This document shows, in pieces, positions 8,425 through 17,516 of a DNA stretch of 64,000 nucleotides (positions are counted from its first letter, which is position 1; every line of letters starts with the position of its first letter). The stretch covers positions 124,001-188,000 of the forward strand of contig CAVRLX010000032.1 of NCBI GenBank assembly GCA_963721725.1. Direction: 5' to 3'. The notes under the pieces were generated by a model. That model was not told the DNA's origin, ran no database searches, and saw only the letters and a list, made by a program, of their open reading frames with translations. Made by a program: the position numbers and the translations under genes. The DNA is from RI-153 sp963721725. GTDB lineage: Bacteria > Chloroflexota > Anaerolineae > Caldilineales > Caldilineaceae.

Positions 8425-10157
8425 ATGTACGATCAAAAACCGTGGCTGCCCAATTACGAACCCGGCGTCCCCAAGACCATCAACTATACGGGACAACTGC
8501 TCCATCACCTTCTCGACGATGCCGCCAAAAAGTATCCCAGCAATGTGGCAGTGCGGATGTTGCTGAAATATCTACCCCTGGGCATTGCCATTCAATCGAA
8601 GACGACCTATGCCGAACTCAAAGATGCCAGCGATCGCTTTGCCACAGCGCTGCGCAATTTAGGCGTCAAACAGGGAGATCGGGTTTCGATTATGCTGCCC
8701 AACATCCCCCAGCAGGTCATCACCTTTTTCGGTGCGCTCAAAGCCGGCTGTGTTGTGGTGAACACCAATCCCACGTACACCTCGCGTGAGTTGGAACACC
8801 AACTCAACGACAGCGGCGCAGAGACAATTGTGCTGATCAGCGCGCTCTACAAACGGCTGCAACCCATCCAGGCTGCCACCAAATTGCGCAATATCATTAT
8901 CACTGACATTCCAGAACCGTTGGGCTTTCCCTTCAACCGCATGGTCGAGCGGCAAGTGCGCAAAAGCGGAACCATGATCGATGTGCCCGATGGCCCCGGC
9001 ATCTATCGCTTTTACAACCTGCTGCGCACCAGCCCGCCACAGCCGCCACAACTGACCGTGCAGCCAGACGACGTGCTGCTGCTCCAATACACGGGCGGCA
9101 CCACCGGCGTGCCCAAAGCGGCCATGCTTACCCACAAAAATCTGGTCGCCAATGTGTTGCAAATGGAAGCGTGGCTGACCGACTTGGACTATGGCCGCGA
9201 AAGACGCTGGGCGCGATCCCCTTTTTCCACGTCTACGGCATGACCGTCGCCATGTTGCTCACGATTTATGCCGGCGGCGAGCTGATCATCGTCCCCGACC
9301 CGCGCCAGACCGAGCACATTTTGGAGATCATCCACCGCGAGCGCGTTTCGCTCTACCCGGGTATCCCCACCATGTACACGGCGATTATCAACCACCCCAA
9401 AGTGCAGGAATATAACCTGCGTTCGGTCAAAGCCTGTCTCTCGGGGGGGATGGCCCTGCCCGTGCATGTGCAACAGAAATTTGAGGAGATCACCGGCGGC
9501 AAACTGGTGGAAGGCTACGGCCTTACGGAAACCTCGCCGGTTGCCTTGGCGAATCCTATTAACGGGCTGCGCAAATCAGGCAGCATCGGCTTTCCCGTCT
9601 CCTCTACCGAAGTTTCGATTGTCTCGTTGGATGCCAACGCCGAGGGTGGCTATGACGTGGTGAAACCGGGCCAAGAAGGCGAGATTGTCATCCGCGGGCC
9701 GCAGGTGATGAAAGGCTATTGGGGGCGAGACGACGAGACATCCAAGACCATTGACGCCGACGGCTGGCTGCACACAGGCGATATTGCCAAAATGGACGAC
9801 GACAACTGGTTCTACATTGTGGATCGCAAGAAGGACTTGATCATCGCCAGCGGCTACAACATTGTCCCGCGCGAGGTGGAAGAAGTGCTCTATATGCACC
9901 CCAAAGTGCAAGAAGCCGTGGTGGCGGGCATTCCCGATGAACACCGCGGCGAGACGGTGAAAGCTTATGTGGTGCTGAAAGAGGGGCAAAGCTGCACCAC
10001 CGACGAAATTGTCAAGTTCTGCAAAGAGAACCTGGCCCCGTATAAAGTGCCGCGTTTTGTTGATTTCCGCAGCGAGTTGCCCAAGAGTCAGGTCGGCAAA
10101 ATTTTGCGGCGGGTGCTGGTGGAGGAAGAGGCGAAAAAGAAGGCTGAAACTGTCTAG
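8425..10157 (+). CDS. Long-chain acyl-CoA ligase (FadD-like), one frameshift
   Basis: An AMP-forming ligase of the ANL superfamily that activates fatty acids to acyl-CoA. The first part has the P-loop-like motif LLQYTGGTTGVPKAAMLTH. The second, in another frame, has IPFFHVYGMT, VEGYGLTETSPVA, GWLHTGDIAKMDDD and DRKKDLIIASGYNI, ending with the catalytic lysine region SQVGKILRRVL. Adding one A in the run 9200-9202 joins them (YGREKTLGAIPFF), giving about 577 residues, normal for FadD. AGGAGG precedes the ATG, and a strong terminator follows at 10268-10298. Chain-length preference cannot be read from the sequence. Confidence 0.9.
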
Positions 10158-10645
10158 GGTGGGCTGGTCAGCAATTGAACAAGTGAAAATCTATCCGAAG
10201 CAGCGCCACAAAGGAACCATTTCAGCTCTTTGAAAATCTTCGTGTGTGCTGCGGAGTATAGCGGGGGACGGGCGTGATCGATCACGCCCGTTCTTTTTGG
10301 GATTGCATAGATCTGGAAATCAGCCAGATCATCGCGCTGGAGGTTCAGCTCTGCGTGATCCGTGGTGCGATAGGCAGCGCGGGCCATAGACGTGGTGGCA
10401 ATCGGCGCGGTGACAAAGAAGAGCGCAATCAGCGCGACCATGCGCCAGAACTGACCGTCGTCCCAAAAATAGAGGCCGGTGCTGAGCAGCAGGCAACTGA
10501 CGCCCAGCGTGGCGGCTTTGCCCGCCGAGTGCATCCGCGTAAAGATGTCGGGCAGTCGATAGATGCCCAAAGCACTGATCAGCATAAAGAGCGTGCCGAC
10601 GAGCGCGATGAGGAAAAAGATCAAAAGTTGCAATGAATTTGGCAT
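10154..10645 (-). CDS. mnhG: Na+/H+ antiporter subunit G (MnhG/MrpG), 3' end probably frameshifted
   Basis: The core (FFLIALVGTLFMLISALGIY, RLPDIFTRMHSAGKAATLG, then VALIALFFVTAPIATTSMAR) matches MnhG, a three-helix subunit of the Mrp complex. ATG 10645 has its own AGGAGG four bases upstream, so it is translated separately even though the upstream mnhF frame reads into it. The open frame continues to 10154 across a terminator and a dispersed repeat, which is not plausible. One missing base near 10340-10344 would end the protein at TGA 10329-10331, about 105 residues, the usual length. It is the last gene of the operon. Confidence 0.82.
   Translation of the reverse strand: MPNSLQLLIFFLIALVGTLFMLISALGIYRLPDIFTRMHSAGKAATLGVSCLLLSTGLYFWDDGQFWRMVALIALFFVTAPIATTSMARAAYRTTDHAELNLQRDDLADFQIYAIPKRTGVIDHARPPLYSAAHTKIFKELKWFLCGAASDRFSLVQLLTSPP
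10201..10260. repeat. Dispersed 60-bp repeat, copy 1
   Basis: This segment begins CAGCGCC and ends GCTGCGGAGTATAG. It closely resembles 27389-27447, sharing CAGCGCC, AAGGAAC, GCTCTTTGAAAA, CTGCGGAGT and TATAG in the same order. Both copies are intergenic, just downstream of a gene or an RNA. Confidence 0.6.
10268..10298 (+). terminator. Rho-independent terminator after the acyl-CoA ligase
   Basis: A perfect 24-base palindrome (10268-10291, arm ACGGGCGTGATC) is followed by TTCTTTTT on the plus strand. The minus side lacks a U-tract, so it mainly serves the ligase gene. Confidence 0.85.
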
Positions 10646-10664
10646 AAAGCCTCCTGTGAGGGGT

Positions 10665-10996
10665 TCAATCTGTGCCGAGATCTGGCTGTTGGGTGGGCAT
10701 GGGATTTTCGTCTTTCTCTTGTAAAACGCGGCCGCTCTCAAATAACGGGCGAACATGACCGTGCCCAGAAAGCCCAGCACCGCCGTGACAATCGCGCCTT
10801 CGAGCAGCACAAACGAATGGCTGCGCACTGCAAAGAGCGCAAAGATCCCCACGGCATGAATGGAGATCAGATCAAAAGCCACGGTGCGGTTGGGCGCGTC
10901 CGGGCCAAGGGCCAGCCGCAGAAAGCAGATCGCCAGCGAGATTGCCAGCACAAAGATCAAGATGTTGATGCCAACCCCGAAAATTTCTGCGCTCAT
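10665..10996 (-). CDS. mnhF: Na+/H+ antiporter subunit F (MnhF/MrpF), frameshifted near its end
   Basis: Three hydrophobic segments with LRLALGPDAPNRTVAFDLIS and LLEGAIVTAVLGFLGTVMFA identify MnhF. The open frame reads straight into mnhG, an apparent fusion. But one missing base in the A/T run 10740-10742 gives a normal hydrophilic tail (ARYLESGRVLQEKDENP) ending at TGA 10665-10667, 20 bases before the mnhG start. The start overlaps the mnhE stop by four bases (ATGA), indicating translational coupling. It is a small membrane subunit of the seven-part Mrp Na+/H+ antiporter. Confidence 0.85.
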
Positions 10997-11502
10997 TCGG
11001 GCGATTCCCCTTCCAGGTCATAGCGGATCTGGATCAGACGCCGCTCGAATTTCTCTTTAATCTCACGCTGAAAAGCCTCGGCGTCGCCCAGATGAAAGGT
11101 ATGCACAAAGAGAATTTCGTTTCCGTCACGGTCCTTGCCCAGGTCCAAACTCAGCGTGCCCGGCGTCAATGTGATAATCGAGGCCAGCACGGTTTTTTCA
11201 AAATCGCTCTGAATCGTCAGCGGCACGCCCACAATCCCCGGCTTCAGGCTGTCGTCGCGGCGATTGAACAAAATGTTGAGGATCAGCCCCGCCAGCCGGA
11301 TGTTGCTGTCGAAGATCTGATAGATCACATAGCCAGCAAACGAGATGCTTTGCAAGGCGAAACGGCCATAGCGCGGGCGGATCAGCGAGAGCACCACAAA
11401 GCCCAGTCCAAAGCCCGTGAAAAGCGCGCCGAGGCTATAGTCGCTGTTGAGTGTGGGCCAGAGCAATGAAAGCAGCATGTTGATAATCAGCAGACGTAAC
11501 AT
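10993..11502 (-). CDS. mnhE: Na+/H+ antiporter subunit E (MnhE/MrpE)
   Basis: A 169-residue membrane protein with N-terminal hydrophobic helices (LRLLIINMLLSLLWPTLNSD) and the family's conserved VLASIITLTPGTLSLDLGKD, followed by a cytosolic domain rich in charged residues. It is part of the Mrp complex that exports Na+ in exchange for H+. It lies 12 bases after mnhD and overlaps mnhF. Confidence 0.9.
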   Translation of the reverse strand: MLRLLIINMLLSLLWPTLNSDYSLGALFTGFGLGFVVLSLIRPRYGRFALQSISFAGYVIYQIFDSNIRLAGLILNILFNRRDDSLKPGIVGVPLTIQSDFEKTVLASIITLTPGTLSLDLGKDRDGNEILFVHTFHLGDAEAFQREIKEKFERRLIQIRYDLEGESPE

Positions 11503-11514
11503 CGGTCTTTTTCC

Positions 11515-13104
11515 TCAATGGCCGCCATCGGCTGCGTCCACATGGGCAGGCGCAGGGACTTCTGGCAATGGGTTGACGGCTTGAATATAGGCGTCACGGT
11601 CCAGCGCTTGTTGCGCTGTGGTGGTGGAAATGGCAAAGGCCCATTCCCCAAAGATGCCCAGCCCCAGGCTCATTATTAACAAGAGCACCACTGGGCCAAG
11701 TACCAGCACCCGACTGCGCATCTGGCTGAGCAGCCGCGAGGGGGTGCGCCGCGGATTTTGGAATCCCCCCCAAAACGATTCGCGCCAGAGACGCATGACG
11801 TTGATGAGGGTGAGAATGCTGGCAAAGATACTCACCCCAGCCACCCACCAATGCCGCGTATCCAGCGTGATCTGGAGCAGACTTAGTTTGCTGATGAAGC
11901 CGCTAAACGGGGGGATGCCTGCCAGCGAAATCGCCGAGAGGAAGAAAAGCAGCGCCAGCAGCGGGTGTGTGTAGACCATGCCGCCGATGCTCTCCAAGCG
12001 GTCGCTGCCCGATTCGATCTCCACGGCACCGCCCGCCATCAGCAGCGCGGTTTTGACGATCATGTGGTGGGCCAAATAGAGAATGGCCGCCGCCAGCCCA
12101 AAGCCCGCCGCCAGGCTGTTCTCGCTGGTCGCCACCGCCAGCCCCATGATCATGAACCCCACGTGGCTGATAATATGAAAGCTGAGCACACGGCGCAGAC
12201 TGGGCTGGGCCATGGCCCCCAGCGCGCCCACCAGCATGGTAAAACCGGCAATCGTCAACAACAAGGGTTGCCAATCGCTGAGGAATTCGGGAAAGAAGAG
12301 GGTGTAGCTGCGAAAAAGCGTATAGACGCCCACTTTGGTGAGCAGCCCGCCAAAGAGCGCCGTAATCGCTGGCGGCGGCGTGTGATAGCTGGTGGGCAGC
12401 CAGAAAAAGAGCGGGAAGATGGCGGCTTTGCTGCCAAATCCCACCAAAAGCAGCCCGCCCAGCAAGGTCTTCACGGCCAGCGACGCTTCGGGCAGTTGCA
12501 GCCGTTGGGCGATCTGCGCCATGTTGAGCGTGCCCAGCGTGCCATAGGTGATGCCGGCGGCGGCCAGAAAGACCGTGGAGGCCAGCAGGTTGAGGACAAC
12601 ATAGCGGATGCCACTGTTGGTCTGGGCTGGTTGCCCGCCCAGGGTGAGCAACACAAAGCTCGCCATGAGCAGCACTTCAAAAAAGACGTAGAGATTAAAA
12701 AGATCGCCAGCCAGAAAAGCCCCGTTGACGCCCATGAGCAGCAGCAAATAGAGTGAATAAAAGCCCATACGTTCGCGGTGATAGTCCATCGTCGCCACGG
12801 CGAAGGCATAGACAGCCAGCGCCACCACGGCGGTCAGTGTGAGCATAAGCGCCGTCAGCGCGTCGGCATAGACGGTGATGCCAAAGGGGGCAGCCCACCC
12901 CCCCATTTGCAGCACCAGCCGTTGTCCGCTCAGTGTGGTGCGGAAGATAAGCAAGGCCACCATCAAATTGATGCCCAACACCGCCAATCCTGTGCGGCGT
13001 TGCAAGCTAATGCGCCGCCGCCCGCCCCAGCGTGTGATCAGCAGCAAAAAGGATGCGGCAAAGAGCGGCAAAAGAGTAGGAACAGCCAAGAGGTTCGGGT
13101 TCAT
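11515..13104 (-). CDS. mnhD: Na+/H+ antiporter subunit D (MnhD/MrpD)
   Basis: A 529-residue, about 14-helix proton-translocating subunit related to NuoL/M/N. Visible family features include MGVNGAFLAGDLFNLYVFFE (conserved Glu in the transmembrane core), SKAAIFPLFFWLPTSYHTPP (conserved Lys and Pro), and LRRVLSFHIISHVGFMIMGL. With MnhA it forms the ion channel part of the Mrp complex. The start overlaps the mnhC stop by four bases. The His/Asp-rich last residues (PAHVDAADGGH) are unremarkable for the family. No break is seen. Confidence 0.93.
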   Translation of the reverse strand: MNPNLLAVPTLLPLFAASFLLLITRWGGRRRISLQRRTGLAVLGINLMVALLIFRTTLSGQRLVLQMGGWAAPFGITVYADALTALMLTLTAVVALAVYAFAVATMDYHRERMGFYSLYLLLLMGVNGAFLAGDLFNLYVFFEVLLMASFVLLTLGGQPAQTNSGIRYVVLNLLASTVFLAAAGITYGTLGTLNMAQIAQRLQLPEASLAVKTLLGGLLLVGFGSKAAIFPLFFWLPTSYHTPPPAITALFGGLLTKVGVYTLFRSYTLFFPEFLSDWQPLLLTIAGFTMLVGALGAMAQPSLRRVLSFHIISHVGFMIMGLAVATSENSLAAGFGLAAAILYLAHHMIVKTALLMAGGAVEIESGSDRLESIGGMVYTHPLLALLFFLSAISLAGIPPFSGFISKLSLLQITLDTRHWWVAGVSIFASILTLINVMRLWRESFWGGFQNPRRTPSRLLSQMRSRVLVLGPVVLLLIMSLGLGIFGEWAFAISTTTAQQALDRDAYIQAVNPLPEVPAPAHVDAADGGH

Positions 13105-13652
13105 TGATACTCATCTTTTTCCATGGCAGCCGATTCATCCAATTCGGAGTTTTCAGGCTGTGCCCAGCCTTCGGGCAGTTTATCGCGGTCATAGACCTCG
13201 TCGAGTTCATAGGCCAGCCAGTCATACTCACTCCCCGCCAGCGGATCCAACCGGTCGCGGCGTTCGGAATAATCGAAGGGATCATTTTCGCGCAGAATGT
13301 CCACCAACTCGCCCTGGATCACATCGGTGTTGGTAATGGTCTGCCGCCGGTTGACCAGCACCACCACAAAGGCGGTGATGCCAAAGCTGATCACAATCGC
13401 CGTCAAGATCAGTGCTTGGGGCAACGGATCGGCCAACTGATTGGCGGCAAGTTCGGCGGCAAAGTTGCTTTTGTCCTGAAAAATGGGAGGCAATCCCAGC
13501 GTAAGCGTGCCGGAGCCAAAGAGCAGCAGGTTGACGCCGTGGCTGAGTAGCCCCAGCCCCAGGATGAGTTTGATCTGGCCGCGGCGCAGGATCATATAGG
13601 TTCCCGCCGCAAACAGAACGCCGACGGTGAGGGCCAGTAAAAGCGAAATCAC
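13101..13652 (-). CDS. mnhC: Na+/H+ antiporter subunit C (MnhC/MrpC) with acidic tail
   Basis: The NuoK-like core (residues 1-115) has MISLLLALTVGVLFAAGTYM, LGLGLLSHGVNLLLFGSG and DPLPQALILTAIVISFGITA. MnhC is normally about 110-120 residues; here an extra hydrophilic tail of about 70 residues follows, rich in Asp and Glu (NDPFDYSERRDRLDPLAG, then YDRDKLPEGW). The tail should face the cytosol and might bind cations or a regulator, which is inference. Gene ends overlap mnhB and mnhD by four bases each. Confidence 0.9.
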   Translation of the reverse strand: MISLLLALTVGVLFAAGTYMILRRGQIKLILGLGLLSHGVNLLLFGSGTLTLGLPPIFQDKSNFAAELAANQLADPLPQALILTAIVISFGITAFVVVLVNRRQTITNTDVIQGELVDILRENDPFDYSERRDRLDPLAGSEYDWLAYELDEVYDRDKLPEGWAQPENSELDESAAMEKDEYQ

Positions 13653-14077
13653 AGGGGGTTCCCTTCTGCCACACGGTTGAGGTTGAGCAAATAGGAGGTG
13701 GCAACGCTGACCACGACCAGAAAGACGCCCAGATCGAAGATTACCGGCGTGCCAATTTCCAGCTTGCCCAAAAAGCCCAACGGAATATAAAACCAGATGC
13801 CTTTGAAGGGGGTCCCGCCCAGCAGCCCCAGCGTGCCAGCGCCAACGGCGATGAGCAGCCCCAGGCCAATGGCGCTGTGCAAATAGGGGCCGACGGCCTG
13901 GCGCACGGTCTGTTCGCCCCGGCTCAGGATCTGGAGTTCAAAAGCTGTGGCGGCCATGAGCGCGGCGATGAAGCCCCCGCCAGGCAGATTGTGCCCGCGC
14001 AAGAGCAAAAAGATCGCAAGCAACAAGAGCACAGGGGTGAGCACACGGTCGAGCAGTTGCAGATAAAGTTCAGTCAT
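13649..14077 (-). CDS. mnhB: Na+/H+ antiporter subunit B (MnhB/MrpB)
   Basis: A 142-residue protein with four hydrophobic helices. LLLAIFLLLRGHNLPGGGFI and GTPVIFDLGVFLVVVSVATS are the hallmark motifs of the MnhB domain. It overlaps mnhA at its start and mnhC at its end by four bases. It is a membrane subunit of the Mrp antiporter. Confidence 0.93.
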   Translation of the reverse strand: MTELYLQLLDRVLTPVLLLLAIFLLLRGHNLPGGGFIAALMAATAFELQILSRGEQTVRQAVGPYLHSAIGLGLLIAVGAGTLGLLGGTPFKGIWFYIPLGFLGKLEIGTPVIFDLGVFLVVVSVATSYLLNLNRVAEGNPL

Positions 14078-16522
14078 GCGGCATCTCCAGAGGGCGTTTC
14101 TTGGCTGTCCGATGGGGCTTTCGACGGAAGGACGGTGTCGGCGGTTCGTTTGGGCTGCGTAGGCAGGCGTACGCGCGGCGCTTTGAGCAGCGCATAGCCG
14201 CCCAGCGCGGACAGGGCCAGCACGGTGATCTCGCCCAGGGTGTCAAAACCGCGGAAGTCCACGAGGATCACGTTAACCACGTTGGCGCCATGTCCCAGTG
14301 GAACAGACTCTTGTAGAAAGTATTGGCTAATGGGGGCGGCCACTTGAATGGCCGGGCTGGTGTTGAAAAGGACAAGGCCGAAGCCCAGCAGCCCAGCCGC
14401 AATGGAGACCAGCACCACGCGGACCTGGCGATTGCGCGGGACGGCGGGGCGCACATCGCGGTGGAGTTTGTGGAAGACGAGCACCAGCAACACCACCGTC
14501 AGCACTTCGATTAACAACTGGGTGAGGGCCAGATCCGGCGCGCTGTAAAAGACGTAAAAGAGCGTGACCGTGACGCCGACGACGCCCAGGCTGATAATCG
14601 CGCCCAGCCGCTCTTCGGTACGCGCCGTGACCACGGCTGCCACCATCAAAAGGAGAGCCAGCACCAGTTCGGCCCCGTCAAAGCGCTGGGTGAAATCAGG
14701 GGCAAGCATGCCCGGCGTCGTCTGTAGAAAGGCTGCCACCAACGGGATGAGGGCGGCGACCACCACAATCGCCGATTGTGTGCCCAGCGTGTAGCCCTGT
14801 GACGTGCGCGCTGTCCAGCCGCCCAACCGATAGAGGCCGTTGAGCAGTGTTTGAAAGACGACCAGCCCGCGCAACCCCTCTGGCAGCCGATTCATGCCCC
14901 CGCGGAACTGTCCCCGTCCCAGAAAAAGCAGGACGCCCAGGCCAATTGCTACCAAACTGGCAATCAAGACCGGGGTAAAGCCATGCCAGAGGGCCAAATG
15001 GGTGTGGATCTCGCGATCGGCAATCGTGGACGTGGTCGGATCGATGAGCCGGGCCAGCGGGCCAAGCATAAAGGGAATGGCCGTGCCCAGCAGCGCCAGC
15101 GCCAATGGCGGCAGCGCGAACACAAACGAGGGCGCATGATGCACATGGGCGGCCTCGTCGCTGGCTTGTGGGCGCAAAAAGGCTTCCCACAGCAGGGTCA
15201 GGCTATAGGCCACAAAGAAGGCGCCAACCAACACCGCTGCACCAAAGCCAATCCAGCCCAGCGCAGGTTGATCCTGCTCAATGAGATCATAGAAGGTTTC
15301 CAGCAGGGTCTCTTTGGCAAGAAAACCAAAGAAAGGCGGCAACCCCGCCATGGAGAGAATTGCCAAAATGGCGGCAGCAGACGCCCACGGCAACGTGCGC
15401 CACAGCCCGGCCAGACGGCGTAGATCGCGCGTGCCCAAGCGCGTGGTCCACAATGCCAGCCACCAGAAAGAGCGGCCCTTTGTAGAGGGCGTGAGCCAGG
15501 ATGCCCACCACCACGGCGATCACCGCGGTCTCGCTGGAAAAGGCCAGCAAGAGAGTGAGAATCCCCAATTGGCTAATGGTGGCATAGGCCAGCAGCCCTT
15601 TGATATCCCAGTTGTGGATGGCGAAGATGGCCCCAATCAACATGGTAATGCCGCCCACGAGTAACAGCGTCCAAAACCAGAGGTCGCTGCCGCTGAGGAC
15701 GGGGTGCAGCCGCGCCAGCAAAAAGATGCCGGCTTTGACCATGGTGGCCGAGTGCAGATAGGCGCTGGCCGGGGTGGGGGCGGCCATGGCACCGGGAAGC
15801 CAGAAGTGGAACGGGAATTGGGCGGATTTGGTGAACGCGCCGACCAAAATCAAAATCAGCGCCGCTGGATAGAGTGGCGCAGCGGTGAGGCTGCCCCCGG
15901 CAATCATGGCACTGATGGTATAGGTTCCCGCTTCCTGCCCCAAAAGCACCAGCCCGGCCAGCATCACCAGCCCGCCCGCGCCGGTGACAATCAGGGCATT
16001 TCTGGCCCCGGCGTGGGCGCGTGCGCTCTCGTGGTTGAAGCCAATCAGCAGGTAACTGGTAATGCTTGTGCCTTCCCAAAAGACAAAGAGGGTGAGCAGA
16101 TTGTCGGCCAGAACCAGCCCCAGCATACTCGCCATAAAGGCAAAGAGCGCCATGTAAAAGTAGCCTTGACGCGGCTCATTTTCCAGATAGGAATGGGTGT
16201 AGAGCGCCACCGCCGCGCCGATACCGGTGATAATCAGGCCGAAGAGCAGCGTGAGTCCGTCCAGCCGCAGCGCCAGTTCCAGATTTAAGCTGGGAATCCA
16301 TGGGTAAATTTCAGAGCGGATCTCGCCGTGATAGAGTGGTGTGATCTGGGTGCAGAGCCAGATGAAAATTGCACCGGGAAAAAGTGCCGCCAGCCAGCCT
16401 CCATAGGCACGTTGCTGGGGACGGATGGCCCAGAGCAGAGGGCTGCTGAGAAAAAGGACGAGAATAGCAATAAAAAGCATTGGCAATAGGTCCAGAAATT
16501 CAGTGATTGACGGGTTGTACAA
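14074..16522 (-). CDS. mnhA: Na+/H+ antiporter subunit A (MnhA/MrpA), one frameshift
   Basis: The largest Mrp subunit, NuoL-like. The N-terminal frame shows FVFWEGTSITSYLLIGFNHE, AFTKSAQFPFHFWLPGAMAA, and HSATMVKAGIFLLARLHPVL. The frame breaks after GIVDHAL. The rest continues in another frame (GTRDLRRLAGLWRTLPWASA, then SMAGLPPFFGFLAKETLLE) and ends with the DUF4040/MnhB-like C-terminal part (SAPDLALTQLLIEVLTVVLL). Removing one base in the GCGC tract at 15438-15444 joins them to about 815 residues. The long frame starts with TTG at 16522 without a clear ribosome site; ATG near 16480 is possible. First gene of the operon. Confidence 0.9.
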
Positions 16523-16698
16523 GCGTGTTGAAATCGTCTAGGATGGTCGTGACGGGGGAACTAAAGCGGTTAACCTGTGTGTAATCGAGCAGGTTCAAAT
16601 GTGCGCACGCCCTCCTGTCAAGGAGAGCCGTTAAGATCTCCTTTATATTTACCACAGGGGGGCCATTTCTCCAACTTTAGGGGGAATACCTGCCACCG

Positions 16699-17067
16699 TT
16701 GACAAGGAAAGTTTGGAGCCTACGAAAGCATTGGTCGCGCCATGCCCTGCCCTGTGTCCTCTTGTTGGGGATGGTGTTTGGGTCAAGGTTGGTCGTTTCG
16801 CGGTTTAGCGTGGGTCAGTTTGATCCGCGCACCTATATTATTTCAGGCGCGATCTTTCTGGGCAAGCAGATTACGCTGACCATGCTGGGCGGGATGGCGA
16901 TTATCTTCACGGGGTTGACCTTGCTCAACTGGCAAGAAGTGCGCCGCATGGTGGTTGCCACGCGGCGGCAGCGATGCCTTTTCCTCAGCCAAGTAGTAGG
17001 GGAAGAGAGAGTGGGTGAACAGGAACGGGTACGTTTCCGGCCCCTCTCCTCCTCACCCACCCTCTGA
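16699..17067 (+). pseudogene. EamA/DMT transporter remnant with internal deletion
   Basis: The 122-residue frame joins what looks like the first helix of an EamA permease (GSRLVVSRFSVGQFDPRTYI) directly to what looks like its last helix (GAIFLGKQITLTMLGGMAII, then FTGLTLLNW). A complete DMT permease has ten helices and about 300 residues. The middle eight appear to be missing, and the tail after residue 90 is not transporter-like. It is most simply a deletion relic. It converges on the YccF gene. Confidence 0.5.
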
Positions 17068-17071
17068 AAGG

Positions 17072-17440
17072 TTAGCGCAAATCGCGGCCAAAGGGAAAGA
17101 GCGCGACTGGCAGCAGTTTCATGTGTTGCTTGGCAAAGGGGATGCCAATAATCGTAATCGCCAGAATCAGGGCCGAGAGCAGATGCGCCACGGCGATCTC
17201 CCAGCCAAAGAGCACCAGCCAGATCAGGTTGAAGATCAGGCGTAGCGGGCTGTCGGCATTGGGGCCTGCCACCACCTCTTTGCCAAAGGGCGCAAAGCTG
17301 GCAAAGCCCAGTTTAATCCCCTGCACCCCAAAGGGAATCCCAATAATCGTGGCACACAGAAGCAGCCCTCCGATAATATAGCCCAGACCCGCCACAAATC
17401 CCCCGAAAATTAACCAGATAATATTGCCAATCAGTGACAT
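17072..17440 (-). CDS. YccF domain membrane protein
   Basis: A 122-residue protein made of two similar halves, each a hydrophobic stretch followed by a conserved IIGIPF motif (LLLCATIIGIPFGVQGIKLG and LAITIIGIPFAKQHMKLLPV) and a LFPFG / FAPFG element. This is the duplicated YccF arrangement of a small inner-membrane protein with no established function. The longest frame starts at a TTG at 17455, but ATG 17440 has GGAG six bases upstream and is chosen. It is the gene directly downstream of glutamate dehydrogenase on the same strand. Confidence 0.85.
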   Translation of the reverse strand: MSLIGNIIWLIFGGFVAGLGYIIGGLLLCATIIGIPFGVQGIKLGFASFAPFGKEVVAGPNADSPLRLIFNLIWLVLFGWEIAVAHLLSALILAITIIGIPFAKQHMKLLPVALFPFGRDLR

Positions 17441-17516
17441 AAAATTCTCCTTCAACGGTAAAGTTTAGACCTTCACACTACGCAGCCACTGATGAAAGGT
17501 TGCACCCGCCCCAGCG

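Noticed and set aside
10154..10996. A natural MnhF-MnhG fusion protein
   Set aside because: mnhG has its own AGGAGG and ATG, and a one-base correction gives mnhF a normal tail and stop 20 bases earlier.
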